Assembly: GCA_015178975.1 (NCBI GenBank)
Contig: WHVD01000063.1
Span: 62,001-126,000, forward strand
Direction of reading: 5' to 3'
Source: Hysterangium stoloniferum
Lineage: Eukaryota > Basidiomycota > Agaricomycetes > Hysterangiales > Hysterangiaceae
DNA length: 64,000 nucleotides
Part shown: in pieces, positions 11,874 to 23,270 of the stretch
How positions within the stretch are numbered: position 1 is the stretch's first letter
Layout of the letters: each line of letters starts with the position of its first letter
Translations under genes and position numbers: made by a program
Notes under the pieces: generated by a model
Told to the model about the DNA's origin: nothing
Databases searched by the model: none
The model's input: the letters and a program-made list of their open reading frames with translations, nothing else

Positions 11874-13705
11874 TCAGTCGCTATCATCATCACTAGTAGC
11901 AAGGGCCTTTTTCTTTGCTTTTTTCTCCTTTTTCTCCTTCTTCTCCTTCTTCTCCTTCTTTCGCGCCTTCTTCTCTTCCTTAGAAAGCTTAGACTTTTTC
12001 GTTGCCTTCTGATCATCACCATCGACCTATGATCATCTTGAATATTGTCGTGTAAAGCAGTAAAGTCATCACTCACGTCCATAGCATCGCTCTTCCGCTT
12101 CTTTTTCTTCTCTTTGACGGGTGTTGGCACCAGCGCAGTTAACGGTGCGTCAACATCCATTTCGCCATCGTCTTCGTCTTCATCCAAGGCGAGCGATTCC
12201 AACACTTTACGCATTGCTTCGGCATTTTTAGCTGGCGGTGCCCCAGTCTTATACAACAACATGAGTTGTATCAAAAAATTGAAACAAGTGATAGACCGAC
12301 CTCGAAAAAGTTTAATCGTTCCTCAACCTGGTTCCGAAGAGCCTCGCCAAATTTGGGAGTGGGATTTTCTTGAGGGAGTATTTCTTAGTATCCGAGGTAA
12401 AATGTACATACACTAACATACCGGAGTAACAATCTATGCGCGATGCAATCGAGCATTTATTTGCGAGGAAACGAGATATCCGACCCTTGTGCTTGGGTCC
12501 CGCTCGCCCGATAAAGGTTGAATGATATAGCAGACCATACTATCAGAGTTATGTTCGTCAGTATGTCATGGCGCTCCTGTGTAAATACTCACCTTGGGCG
12601 TGTTGCCCTTGGTCTTCAATGCTCGGAACAGTGCCTTTTCAGCGCCCAAGATTTGAACCGTGCTGGCTGGGTATTTGCTCAAATTTGTCAAGCTACCTGC
12701 GTGGCTGATCAATCGCGCTCCGATACGCTCTCCCAATAACGCGGTTAAGCTGGGTGCGACGAGATTCATCTTCTCCCTCAAATAGTCGGCGAGGGATTTA
12801 CGGTATTCAGCAAGGGAGACAACTCGCGACGCGAACGCATGGATGTTGAGCATGTCGATTTCTGACAATGCAGATCCCATCGATCCACGGGCAGCGTCAA
12901 GGACATTCTGTGCGCGTGTAGGGTCGTCGTCGAGGATAAGCTGCAATTCTGGCAACTTGTCCTCCACGAGCTCTTCTTTGTTGCCAATAAATTGAGCCGC
13001 TTTCGCGTATTGGTAGTTGTCCGGAACAATTTTGACAAGCTCCGGGAAGTGATAGCCATACCACTCACGGATTCGCATCGCAAAGAGGTTGACATCCTTA
13101 TCCAGCTGGTCGAGCATCGCAATGGCCTGAATGATCATGTTGTCCGTTCGGTTAACATTGAACTTCACTTTGGCGCGCGAGTACGAATGTCCAAGACCAA
13201 GTTGAGCCTTTATCAGGTCGTCAGCCTGGAGACCCTTGAGAAGTTTCGATGCATGAAGCCGAATGCCGCGGATGAGCTCTTGCGAACGCTCAGAAGTCTC
13301 ACAATCAATGCCTAGCTCAGCCTTGATCGAGGAGGCAAGATTACTTTCTGATACACCTAGTTTTACACTGGCTACTTTGTTTTTCTTTGATGATGACTTC
13401 GAGAGGTTGAGTTCTAATAACGACTTGAGATGTTCGTTTAAAACGCCTGTGCATAGCCACATTGAATAGATAATGGTGTAATAATGCAATGACACCATAC
13501 CTTCTGAGATATCGTTGGCATTCTCTAAAGCGTGTGCAGCGCTTTTGAAGGGGGAAAAGCTGACGAGATGTACCATCTTCCCGAACTTTTGGAGGTCATC
13601 AATTGAGGCTTGAACGGTATGTGTTTTCGCCCCAATCTCTTCAGTCTGTTTTGCTTCAAAGACGGCATAGCCCGAAGCCGACTCGAAGAGAACGTGAGTG
13701 GCCAT
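11874..13705 (-). CDS. NOP56: Nop56, box C/D snoRNP core protein
   Basis: Core protein of box C/D snoRNPs, which guide 2'-O-methylation of rRNA; acts in the nucleolus with Nop58, fibrillarin and Snu13. ATG at 13703-13705, stop TGA at 11874-11876. Six exons: 13501-13705, 12593-13446, 12422-12539, 12301-12368, 12077-12247, 11874-12026, all joined by short GT..AG introns. The N-terminal domain begins MATHVLFESASGYAVFE. The coiled-coil/NOP domain carries the family signatures GLGHSYSRAKVKFNVNR, MRIREWYGYHFPELVKI and GSLTNLSKYPASTVQILGAE, followed by ALFRALKTKGNTPK and the HSTFIGRAGPKHKGRISR segment. The C-terminus is the usual acidic then Lys/Glu-rich KKE/KKD tail, ending DDDSD. The order GNTPK then YGLLYHSTFIGRA distinguishes Nop56 from Nop58. 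Full length and intact. Confidence 0.95.
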
Positions 13706-14301
13706 TCTGTTCGTCGGTGTTCACTCAAGATTTTCAGTCAAGCGCCAAGAAAGATTCTCTTAGGTAATCCGTCCCCACGCCTTTGCCATTGGCACGTACC
13801 TTCAACCTTTGTGGTCTATATAGATTCCAGAAGAAATAATAATTCATACATATATTAAATATTTTTTCCATTTATCTTCTGGATATTTGTCAAATATAAC
13901 ACTTATCATTTCTGTCTTATTATTTTTTCTATAAGTATATATATATCATATCAAGTATAATGTCTAGGAATAATAACTTTGATAATACTAAATTTATAGT
14001 ATATTATATAGGATCTAAAATAAAATGTATGAATTATGATATATGTAATTCATAAGTATAACAGACATGTAGATATCTTAACAGAGCTACAATTTCATCC
14101 GTACCTACCCGGAGTGCTCCTAAATTGATTGAATATTTAACGTTCTTATATCTAACTGACCATGCCTGACAGAACAGAGTCAGAGACCCTGAACGTAAAC
14201 CGTAGGACATATTATAATGTGTATTATTCAAATAAATCCTGCAATCGGACATAATAAGAGCACAACTTAGTTGAAAGGGTTCCGCAAATGTCGCTCCATT
14301 A
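13706..14301. other. AT-rich intergenic spacer
   Basis: About 600 bp upstream of NOP56, very AT-rich around 13840-14050 with TATATATATCATA at 13938-13950. This includes the NOP56 promoter. No gene seen. Confidence 0.45.
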
Positions 14302-14666
14302 CACTGGGAAACGCCCTGGCACCAAATTTTTTTAGGATCCTCAGTAGAGGCTTATTTTATATAAACTCCATCAATCACTCATCAGATCCTTAACCAGGTT
14401 AAAGTTGATTAAGGATCCAACAGTGGTTGACGGGTTTAGAATCCGATGAACTTTTGGATCCTTAAAAAAAGATCCATTAAGTTAAAATCAATTAAGGATC
14501 TAACATGTGATTTGCAGTGTTTAGAATTCAATAAACTTTTGTATCCTCAAAAGATCTCTAACAAATTTTAACTCTTATAAGGGTTCAATGGATGATTCTT
14601 GGAGTTTATATAAAATAAGGCTCCACTAAGGATCCTAAAATTTTTTGGAGAAGGGTTATCCCAGTG
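14302..14666. mobile_element. MITE copy 1, 365 bp, terminal inverted repeats
   Basis: Terminal inverted repeats begin CACTGGGAA at 14302 and end CCCAGTG at 14666. Inner arms match too: AGGATCCTCAGTAG and TTATTTTATATAAACTCC on the left pair with GGAGTTTATATAAAATAA and AAGGATCCTAAAA on the right. ATTA directly flanks both ends, a likely 4 bp target duplication. Several internal AAGGATC words are repeated. No ORF. A second copy is at 22982-23270. Confidence 0.85.
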
Positions 14667-14975
14667 ATTATGCACTTTTTTGGTAGGAAAATCGACATAG
14701 CAACATCTTTGTTCCCTGTTTGGAACATCAATTGAAGGTGCGAGATTAAGGTTACAGTGTGACCCAAGTGTGACAGGTTGATGTTGACATGCATGGGAGT
14801 CGAAAGCCAATTGTTCTATTTGCATGTTATTTTTATCACTCCCGAAATTCGTGAGAAAGCACTATGCGGTTCCTTGAGGTTCCTACTTGATGCCCAGAAA
14901 TGATGGGATTCATTCAGGGAAACCGTGGACCTACATGTAATATAGATGTCGTTAGATTTTATATTTTAGTCCTCC

Positions 14976-17331
14976 ATGGTCTTCTTCATCCCCCTCTTTT
15001 CATCAATGGAGGCGTTCTCATTATGGACGTCACTGCTGTTACTGGGGGGCTCATTCATTGCTTTTTTTCTCTTGATCGTGGTCGTTGGTCTCGTTTGGTT
15101 CGTCAAGCTTTACTGGGGAGAAAAGACAGACCCGTTGCGCCGCTTGAGGGGGCTTGAAGCAGCATTCTTCGAACCACTGGCTGGCTGTGTAATGGCGTAC
15201 GTGCTTTAGCTTTAAGAATTACGATTTGAGAACAGCTATTGAGCCAACAACGCAATCTGTTCATAGGGCATATCCCAAAAAGCATAACGAGTGGGTCCAA
15301 AATCTTGGCCGAACGTTTAGATTTAATGGTTTTGGAAAAGTGAGCATTCATCCATACACACAATGTCCGATAGTTTAATCTCCGTTTTTGATGACTGTAG
15401 TTCGATTATCGTCTTGTGACAACTGATTTACGTGCCTTGTCGCATATCCTAAATTCGCCTGTCTACGAAAAACCGTGGCAAACCCAGAAGATGCTTGGGA
15501 GTTTTCTTGGTCGTGGTAAGTCGAGGCTAGCATTGATTGGCCTAGATTCAACTGAAGACTCCTAGGTGTTTCCGTCATGGAAGGACCGGAACACATGCGT
15601 CTTGTAAGCTTGTGTCACTCTACAAAACTCGTGGATTCTCACCTCGGTGGATTCACAGCGCAAAATAGTTGCTCCCGCCTTTTCTAATAGTAATATTAGA
15701 CATATTTATGCCCCGATTTTTGTGAACAAGGCTGCAGAGGTAAGTAGACTCACTATACGCTTTAGTTTTACCCACATATTGCTTTCAGCTTTGTGACGTT
15801 TTGTCTGCAGCTGTTAGCGATGCCGACAAGCAGACTGAAATAGACGTAGCCCATTGGTTGGGACGTGCCACCCTGGATATTATAGGACTAGCATGTTCGT
15901 AGCGCGAAATAACCACCGGAGAATTTCCTCAACCTTATTTATTCAATTAGCCTTTGATCATAACTTCAGTGCTCTCAAACATGAGACGGAAGAGATCTAC
16001 CTTGGTGATCACATTCCGTGTACCGAGTTTTTATCGCTAACTTCAATGCAGCATACAAGCATATGTTCGAAATGTTCAGCCGCGGTCCGCCTCTTCGGTA
16101 CATTTTGGAAATACAATTTCCATGGCTACAGAAGCTTTGGGTACGTTTACCTCGCTGTATATTAAGCCATTTATGCTGCTTACAATCATCATTTCGCTCT
16201 AGCCTTGCGAATTGACCAGGGTGATCACGTCTACGATGCCAATAATATATCGGTTTGGCAGAACGGCGGTTCAAAACAAACAACGTCTCTTGTCATCACA
16301 GGGATTTAATGATGACACCAAGAAACATAAGCGTTCAGGCTACGATCTCTTGACAAGGCTAAGTTAGTCAATCCAAAGTTGCAAGTGAGGCTCATATTGA
16401 TATTATATTATGTAGTTGATGCCAACACGGATCCTACATTACCCCAAGCTCAGCGCCTTACAGAGCTGGAGATCTTGGATCAAATCAACACAATCCTTTT
16501 TGCAGGTTATGACACAACTGGGCTTGCAGTTTCATGGTGTCTTCACAACCTGGCTACTCACACGTCTTTACAAACTCGACTGCGGGAGGAGTTACTTTCT
16601 GTGTCGCTTTCTTCCGACCCGGGGGAACGTGGCCATCAGATAGACGGACTCCCGTTTCTAGATAAAGTGGTAAAAGAGTCATTACGACTGAACCCCCCTG
16701 TTCATAGTAGCATCCGAGTTGCCACACAGGATGACATTATTCCCTTGTCCGAGCGTCTCATTCTTCGGAATGGCGAGGCGGTGGATGAAGTCAAGATTCG
16801 GAAAGGATCATTCATACACATCCCCCTTGAGGGTTTCAATGTATGCACTGATATATGGGGACCGGAGGCGGTAAACTTCGAGTGAGTTCACCATTCTGTA
16901 TTTACTAGTAGGGGCATTGTTTTATTGACCCAAAATTACCGAAGCCCTGATCGATGGTCGAACTTGCCAGCTAAGGCTAAAACCCATCCAGGCTTGGCAG
17001 GCATACTGACATTTTCATTTGGTGGCCACGTACGTCTATCAAAATACACGCATTCTGTCTGACCTAACATTACTCATTACATCAGTCCTGTCCGGGGTGG
17101 AAGTTCGCGCTCACGGAAACGAAGGTGCTCGTGGCGAGTTTAATTCTCCAATTTGTGTTTGCACCCTCCGAAGAAATCGCCCGATTCAACATGTACGTTA
17201 TCCGAATCTGGATTCTAAAAGAACTGGCTGATACTTACTGTGATTACAGGATCGTCCAGCGTCCATATGTTAAGAATAAATTTGAACTTGGGTCAAGATT
17301 GCCTCTTTTTATCCGACCATATATGCGATAA
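14976..17331 (+). CDS. Cytochrome P450 monooxygenase, multi-exon
   Basis: Haem-thiolate monooxygenase anchored in the ER membrane; the substrate is unknown. The reading starts at ATG 14976 (a second Met ten codons on is possible) with a strongly hydrophobic anchor, SLLLLGGSFIAFFLLIVVVG, then WFVKLYWGEKTDPLRRLRG. About 12 exons follow, including HNEWVQNLGRTFRFNGFG, LVTTDLRALSHILNSPVYEK, VMEGPEHMRLRKIVAPAFS, LACFDH-type region, and FEMFSRGPPLRYILEIQFPW. The I-helix motif AGYDTT is at about 16503-16520, the K-helix ExxR is ESLR near 16675, and the haem loop is split by an intron: FSFGGH (to 17029) joined to SCPG (from 17086). The Cys ligand is present. The stop is TAA at 17329-17331 after LFIRPYMR. 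The junction between the anchor exon and the next is the least certain. Intact by this model. Confidence 0.9.
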
Positions 17332-17590
17332 AGTGTTGTATTACGGGACATAACTGTTTTAGGAGGGATGACAAGACCCCCAGTGTTATTCTTAACAATT
17401 AATGCCTGTAGACTGTTTTCCGTGTGTTTTTCCGAATTTATCGTTGTATCGTTAGTAGCCACATGATGATCTGTTGAAATATACTTTACGCTGAGACGAT
17501 TTTTCAAACGATTCTATTTGATTATCGCAGATGATTAGCGTTATTGGCACTCGGATACAAATTGATGTGACAGTACAGTGACTGTTTCAC

Positions 17591-18165
17591 GCACGTGACT
17601 CAATTTTTTTTTTTTTTTTTTTTTTTGATATATTTGTATCCCGCTTCAAGCAACAATGGCTAACTGCGGCTAGGGGGTGAAAAGGCCCCCAGAGAAACTA
17701 TGCTACGGTGGTACGAAGTTCCGAGTGAGCTACGTGTGCGGAAGGGATTTTAGTAAGCAAAGGGGGGGCATGTTGATATATACATGGTAGAGAGCTGAGG
17801 CCTTGAGGCCTTGGGCCGAAGCCCCAAGAAAAGCCCGAGATCCTGCTAGCAGGCGTCAACAAGGGCTGCAGGCACACCGAAGTCTTGCATTGCTAGTGCA
17901 TAGGTGAATGCTGGAGTCGGAGGTGGGTAGGAAGGGTAGACCGCTGCCAGGCAACAGTCATGGTTGGTAGGTGCCAGTGACGTTCCGCAGACGACACTGG
18001 TGCGCGGCTGAAGGCTGCCGACTTTGACAGAGCAGTGAATTCAGAGGTCCCCAAACCTGTTCACTGTCATCCGCCTCTCCGCCCCTCACCACGAGCACTG
18101 GGGGCCCCAACCCCAGAGGCAGGTGGTGGTCACGGAACAAGAGAGCCTTGGCACGTGACTCAATT
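17591..18165 (-). mobile_element. SINE-like retroposon with poly(A) and 15 bp target duplication
   Basis: The same 15 bases, GCACGTGACTCAATT, occur at 17591-17605 and 18151-18165. The enclosed 545 bp starts on the plus strand with a run of about 22 T, so read on the minus strand it ends in poly(A). This is the structure left by LINE-type target-primed reverse transcription. The body is GC-richer than its surroundings, carries no ORF of note and no convincing tRNA-type A or B box, so it may be a SINE from another RNA or a truncated LINE tail. The right target copy ends 65 bp before the light-chain ATG at 18231. No second copy was noticed in the window. Confidence 0.8.
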
Positions 18166-18230
18166 ACAACCGTGTCACAGCGAGCTTTGAATAACAATAT
18201 TTCCCTCTTCTTCAGCTTTGCGTGTCCAGT

Positions 18231-18939
18231 ATGCCACGCTATCCAGATCATCTAACACCCACATCTACGCCCTCCAAGTTAAACAAGTCCCAGAAATCGC
18301 GAGCTCGCCGGGAACCTTCAGGCGTCTTTTCACTATTCCAAACGCCTCAGATTCAACAATTCAAAGAGGCGTTTTCACTCATCGATCAGGACGGAGATGG
18401 AATCATTAGCGAACAAGATCTGAAGGGTATTTTCGCCAGCCTAGGTGAGTAATGAAGATTTTCAGGCTGGCTGCGTTCTTGACTGGCTATAGGTCTGCCG
18501 CCATCGAAGCAGATGTTTGATAATCTCCTCAATGATCGACCTGGCACACATCAAAGAGGAATGACAAATGATCTAGACGACTCGAACACGGACAGAGGTG
18601 TTAATTTTACGATGTTTTTGACTATGATGGGGGAGCACCTTTTTGACTTCGATACGGAGGCGGAGTTAATTGAGGCCTTTGAGTCGTTCGACGAGAACGA
18701 CACTGGGATGGTGAAATGTGATGAAGTCCGCCGATGGTTGAGTGAGGTCGGCGAACGTATGGATCAGAATGAGGTATATTTCCCATCTTTTAGTGGTATT
18801 ACCGATGCCTCAATTGGCATTGCGTTAGATCGACAGATTGTTAAAAGGTCCATTTACCGATCGACAAGGCAATTTTAATTATCGAGAGTGGGTGAAAGTA
18901 TTGCGGGTCAATGCAGAAGCAGAAGAGGCGACTGATTGA
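18231..18939 (+). CDS. rlc1: Myosin II regulatory light chain (EF-hand protein)
   Basis: Regulatory light chain that binds the IQ motif of myosin II heavy chain and acts in the cytokinetic ring and polarity. Three exons: 18231-18444, 18493-18773, 18829-18939; introns of 48 and 55 nt. The basic N-terminus SRARREPSGVFSLF carries the Ser at the usual phosphorylation position ahead of the first EF hand. The first EF loop reads DQDGDGIISEQD, with Asp at loop position 12 as in Mg-binding light chains. Then come NFTMFLTMMGEHLFDFDTEA, ECFDEND-type AFESFDENDTGMVK and the ending GNFNYREWVKVLRVNAEAEE. All are light-chain signatures. The GTG-initiated frame beginning at 18222 is not needed because ATG 18231 is in frame. 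A retroposon occupies the immediate upstream region. Intact. Confidence 0.92.
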
Positions 18940-19158
18940 GGTTTTTTTAATATGTACCGATATGTATTTTTCGGCTTAGTATCTGCGGACTGCGTAGTGT
19001 AGTTTTCCTTACGAATTTCACGCCGTTACGTCAGTTATTCTCGTCAGAAAATAAGGAAATGTGATGATATACAATTATCGTCAAGAGAGTTCGAAAAGAT
19101 GTGGTTTCATGTTCTATATTAACTTGTGAGCGATAGAACGGTCGAAAAAACATTATTT

Positions 19159-20515
19159 TTATACCAGTTTACAAAGCCGACCCATCAGTCCGCCCAACTG
19201 TACAAGCGTGCCCACTCCCTCCAAAATCCTCATATGTGTGAATCCAATCTCCTGATAGATAATTTGATCTGCATATGTTTGGAGTATTTATAAAGGGGCA
19301 CTTACTTTGATGTATTCCAATTTTGTATACTCGGGGAGGCTTAGTTCATCAAAGTTAAACGTGAGCCATACAGAAAAATGCGACACCTACTCGTCAAAGG
19401 TCTTAACCACCCTGAACAAAGTTACGACGATATCCACAGCACTGTAACCTTGTCCCCATAGTTCGTCTAGTTTTTCCATGGCTACGTTGATATCACCTTT
19501 GCCGCATGCACGAAGAATGCCTTGTACAATCACTGGATGTGGTTGGTCGCAAACCTTGAAAACATTTTCGCCATTGACAAAACCGAAACCAGAGTGGGTC
19601 GACTGAAGATTATTGATAGCCTGACGCATATCACCTTCAGCAGTAAAAATCAAGGCCGTGAGACCGTCTTCATTGTATTCCACCTATTTACAGTTAGTAT
19701 TATTTTCTATGGTAAGGTGATGGGACGGTTCCACCTTTTCCGCCTCACATATCTCTAGTAGACGTTCGAGGATTTCGGTGTCACGTAGCTTTGCATATCT
19801 TAGAATTGCACAACGACTCTGTATTGGCTCAATAATCTTGTTGGACATATTGCATGCCAGGGCAAAACGAGTGGTATTTGAGAAAATTTCCATTGTTCGC
19901 CGTAACGCTTGCTGTGCCCCCGCGGTCATACTAGTCGTCCGTTAGAATATTTAGCGCCATCAAATAAAAGCTGGCTGACCTGTCTGCTTCGTCGAGGATG
20001 ATGATCTTGTGCCGTCCCGGCGGGAGGGTGACTTTTTTCTGAGCAAAGACTTTAATTTTGTTGCGAACAACGTCAATACCACTGGTATTCGGATAAATGC
20101 GCTTTAATATACAATTATTGGAGTCGGAATCACCGTTCATCAGAAGCATTGAGCTCTAGTACGCCGTCCTTATACGCGTCCCCTAACATTTGATGAGCAA
20201 GACAGTGGATACTGGTGGTTTTCCCTATTCCGGGCATTCCCTGTAGTCATTACACACTAGACAATTATTTAACAGCCGTGAGGGGCGAGCGAAGCTAACC
20301 GAGATAATGATGTGTGGGCAATTGCCATCCTTTGCAATTACTTTCAATCTCTCAATTGTATCTGCATTTCCAACGATATCGTCCAGCACAAGCGGTCTGT
20401 ACTTTTCAACCCTAAAGCGCTTATAAGACCAGAAACGCTAAGTTAAATGAACAACACACCAAGGGAGTTCATAGGCTACTTCTGCTGCCTTGCCTTTGGA
20501 GGATGAGGCGGCCAT
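19159..20515 (-). CDS. RFC4: Replication factor C small subunit (Rfc4; human RFC2 orthologue)
   Basis: AAA+ subunit of the RFC clamp loader that places PCNA on primed DNA; nuclear, in the RFC complex. ATG at 20513-20515 ([19 protein letters not shown]), stop TAA at 19159-19161. About eight exons joined in phase by short introns. Visible motifs: WVEKYRP box, Walker [11 protein letters not shown] near 20200-20240, [18 protein letters not shown] split by an intron that ends in TACCAG, Walker B IIILDEAD near 19990, [17 protein letters not shown], the SRC motif in [17 protein letters not shown], sensor-2 region [15 protein letters not shown], and the C-terminal [20 protein letters not shown]. The residue pattern fits yeast Rfc4 and human RFC2 rather than Rfc2, Rfc3 or Rfc5. 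The gene is divergent from the seryl-tRNA synthetase with only about 42 bp between the proposed start codons. Intact. Confidence 0.94.
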
Positions 20516-20557
20516 GGAGACACTTGTGACTTCACGTTTAGTCACGCGTCACTGGAT
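20516..20557. promoter_or_regulatory. Very short divergent promoter region, RFC4 / seryl-tRNA synthetase
   Basis: Only about 42 bp separate the two proposed start codons (78 bp if the synthetase begins at ATG 20594). Both genes must start transcription inside or beyond this gap, so they probably share a bidirectional promoter. No TATA box is visible. The repeated word GTCACGCGTCAC at 20541-20552 could be a binding site. Confidence 0.45.
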
Positions 20558-22318
20558 ATGATGAAGTTTGCATCATATACAATCCGTCCGTCACAATGCC
20601 TTCACAGTGAGTCTTTACTTCTCTAATATATCCGATACGTCATATATTATCCCATCTATCTACGTCGCTATTTTCTGTCTTTCTTGTTTGCTATGTAATT
20701 TTTCATTGTCAAAGGTGTGAACTTTCCGCCATCATTCATACTTACACCCCTTTTTCCAGGATGTGTTTATTTGATTAGAAGCGAAAGCACTAAAGCACCA
20801 CTCAAAGAGACTCATGCTTCAAGTTCTACCCTACCTCCTCCTCGCCTGGATTACAAATCTATTTCAGATAATATAGCCTCTAAAACGCTGAATGCTATAA
20901 ACCGTAGGGCTGCACTTCCATCAGAGGCAATTAATGCTACAGTCCGACTGTATAAGGAGTTCAAGGAAATGTCAAGCGAACTGGACGGCAAGCTTGCATT
21001 GCAGAATGTTGCTTCTCATGCCGTGCAGACTGCAACTGAGGAACAAACCAAATTGGAAGCTATTAGAAAAGCGAAAAGTTTAAAGGCCGAGATATCTCAA
21101 CTTAGAAGTCGAGTTGCAGCTGCCAAAACAGAACTCTTACACACTGCTCTACCCATTCCTAACGACACCCACCCAGACAGCCCTGTTGGACCTGAGGCTG
21201 CTGCCAAGGTGTTGTCTACTCATGGCCCCAAATTATTACCTACATCACCACTACGTGACCATGTACGGATTACTCATGCACTACAATGGCTCGATTTGGA
21301 AGCTGGTTCTACCGTTACCGGTTCATCCTGGTATTTTTTGCTGAACGAAGGGGCACTCTTGGAAATGGCCTTGATCAATTACGCCCTGTCGGTAGCCATT
21401 AAACATGGATACCGACCCGTAATAACTCCTGATGTCGTTAAAGCCGACATTGCAGAACGGTGTGGTTTTCAACCGCGGGATCCAGAGAACAACGTAGAAC
21501 AGATGTACCATCTTTTAACTTCGGGTCCGAAGCTTGTTTTGTCAGGTACCGCGGAAATTGCGCTGGGCGGTTGTTTTTCCAACAAGATTTTCGAGGAATC
21601 ACAGTTGCCCCAGAGAGTTGTCGGCATAGGTAAGGCGTTCCGTGCTGAAGCTGGAGCGAGAGGCGCAGACACGAGGGGACTTTATAGAGTACACCAATTT
21701 AGCAAGATTGAGCTGTTTGCTGTAACACCTCAAAGTCATAGTGACGAGGCTTTAGAGAGTATGAGGAGAGTTCAGATGGATATTTTAAATGGACTCAATC
21801 TTCCTTTTCGGTATGTCTTAGCCTAAAGCTTTATTAGTATAAGTTAAGAATTTCACTTCATTCCGGATTTAGTGTGTTGGAAATGCCAACGGAGGAGCTA
21901 GGCGCAAGTGCGTATCGGAAATACGATATTGAGGCATGGATGCCGGGGCGGGGTCAATGGGGCGAGGTAACCAGTTTACTAATGTCACGTCTAAAAGGCT
22001 TTTTGACCTTCGATATCTCCACAGGTTACTTCGGCATCGAACTGCACAGATTATCAATCACGAAGACTGCACATTCGTTATCGCCGCAGACCTAGTACTT
22101 CTACAGCCGGTATAACAACCAACGAGAAGGAGTCTCTGCCTTTCGCTCACACGCTCAATGGCACGGCCGCCGCAATTCCGCGATTAATAGTTGCACTATT
22201 AGAAAATGGTGTACAGTTGGAGGGTGATGATGTATCTCATATTAACTTACCTTGTATTTTACGCCCATTCTGGGTCGGGGTTCCCCCTGGGGGTGATGCA
22301 ACTGTTCGTTGGGTATAA
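20558..22318 (+). CDS. Seryl-tRNA synthetase, probably mitochondrial
   Basis: Class II synthetase charging tRNA-Ser with serine; yeast Dia4 is the mitochondrial counterpart. The main exon (20760 on) carries the N-terminal coiled-coil arm ([18 protein letters not shown]), then [21 protein letters not shown], the motif 2 loop region [21 protein letters not shown] split here as FRAEAGARG and [29 protein letters not shown] and motif 3 [19 protein letters not shown]. The stop is TAA at 22316-22318. I join a first exon 20558-20606 ([16 protein letters not shown]) to 20760 across a 153 nt intron. This gives a basic, Arg/Ser-rich leader without acids, as expected for mitochondrial import, but this first exon is inference. 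The linker between the arm and catalytic core is long. The later introns (after LNLPFR and after GQWGE) are clear. Confidence 0.9.
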
Positions 22319-22981
22319 CAGATGGTTTCAGTGCCCAAGAATAGCAGTGCATAGATATCGGATACGCCGGTGGAATCCTTGCTTCCTCATTAGTGAGGTA
22401 CAATTGGACAGTCTTGGCGGATTGCAATCGGAATGATATTGTATGGAAGGTCTGCTAGTGAACAATAGCGGAGAGAAAGAAATAATAAAGGATAGTTCAA
22501 AATTTATTACAAATTTACAGAAGGGAATTTATGAATTTCCATTTTTAACAATTAGACAGGGAAGAGACTCGGAATATCTTGTACAATAGCTTGGAGATTA
22601 TTTCCTTGTCTAAAAAGAGATCATATAAAGGTTAGTACTTGTTTGATATGATCGGCAGGAAAACATTAATAATACTGTTGTAAATAGGGGCTAATGCGTG
22701 TTCCATATCGCGATCTGCTCGGGCTCAGTAGACCGTGAGGTCTATTGTTTCTTTGTTCCTATCAGATCATGTCTTACAACCATTTGGATATTATGTCTCA
22801 CAGACATCATATTTTTTTTTCTTCCTATTGTCCTGATATATATACGCTATACCTCAGTCGATATTCCATTTCGTATCGACTGAGCTATTATATTTATTAT
22901 ACACATGTCAGCCATCGAGATGACATCGACTCGCGTAAATGGAAATTGTAAATATGTTGTCTAGAGCTATATACCTAGGAG
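22319..22981. other. Intergenic, no gene seen
   Basis: About 660 bp after the synthetase stop, AT-rich, with a polyadenylation-like AATAAAGGA near 22483-22491. No RNA gene or coding continuity seen. Confidence 0.4.
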
Positions 22982-23270
22982 CACCGGGATAACCCCCCTC
23001 TCCAAAAATTTTTAGGATCCTCAGTAGAGCCGTATTTTATATAAACTCCAATAGTCATCCATTGAATCATTATAAGAGTTGAAATTGATTAGGGATCTTT
23101 TGAGCATCCTGGATTCTAAACCCTGAAATCACATGTTAGATCCTTAACCTATTTTAAAAGATCCAAGCCAATCACATGTTGGATCCTTAAATCGGTTAAG
23201 GATCCGATGAGCGATTGGCGGAGTTTATAAGCGATCCTACACATTTTTGGAGCAAGGGCCTTTCCCGGTG
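22982..23270. mobile_element. MITE copy 2, 289 bp, same family as 14302-14666
   Basis: It begins CACCGGGATAACCC and ends CCCGGTG, mirroring copy 1 (CACTGGGAA...CCCAGTG). AGGATCCTCAGTAGAG and ATTTTATATAAACTCC are shared with copy 1 in the left arm, and GGAGTTTATAAGCGATCCTA matches the right arm. GAG flanks both ends. It is shorter than copy 1 by internal deletion and has no ORF. Confidence 0.82.

Noticed and set aside
11847-12416. Plus-strand frames rich in Leu/Phe and Ser
   Set aside because: Antisense of the Lys/Glu-rich tail of Nop56.
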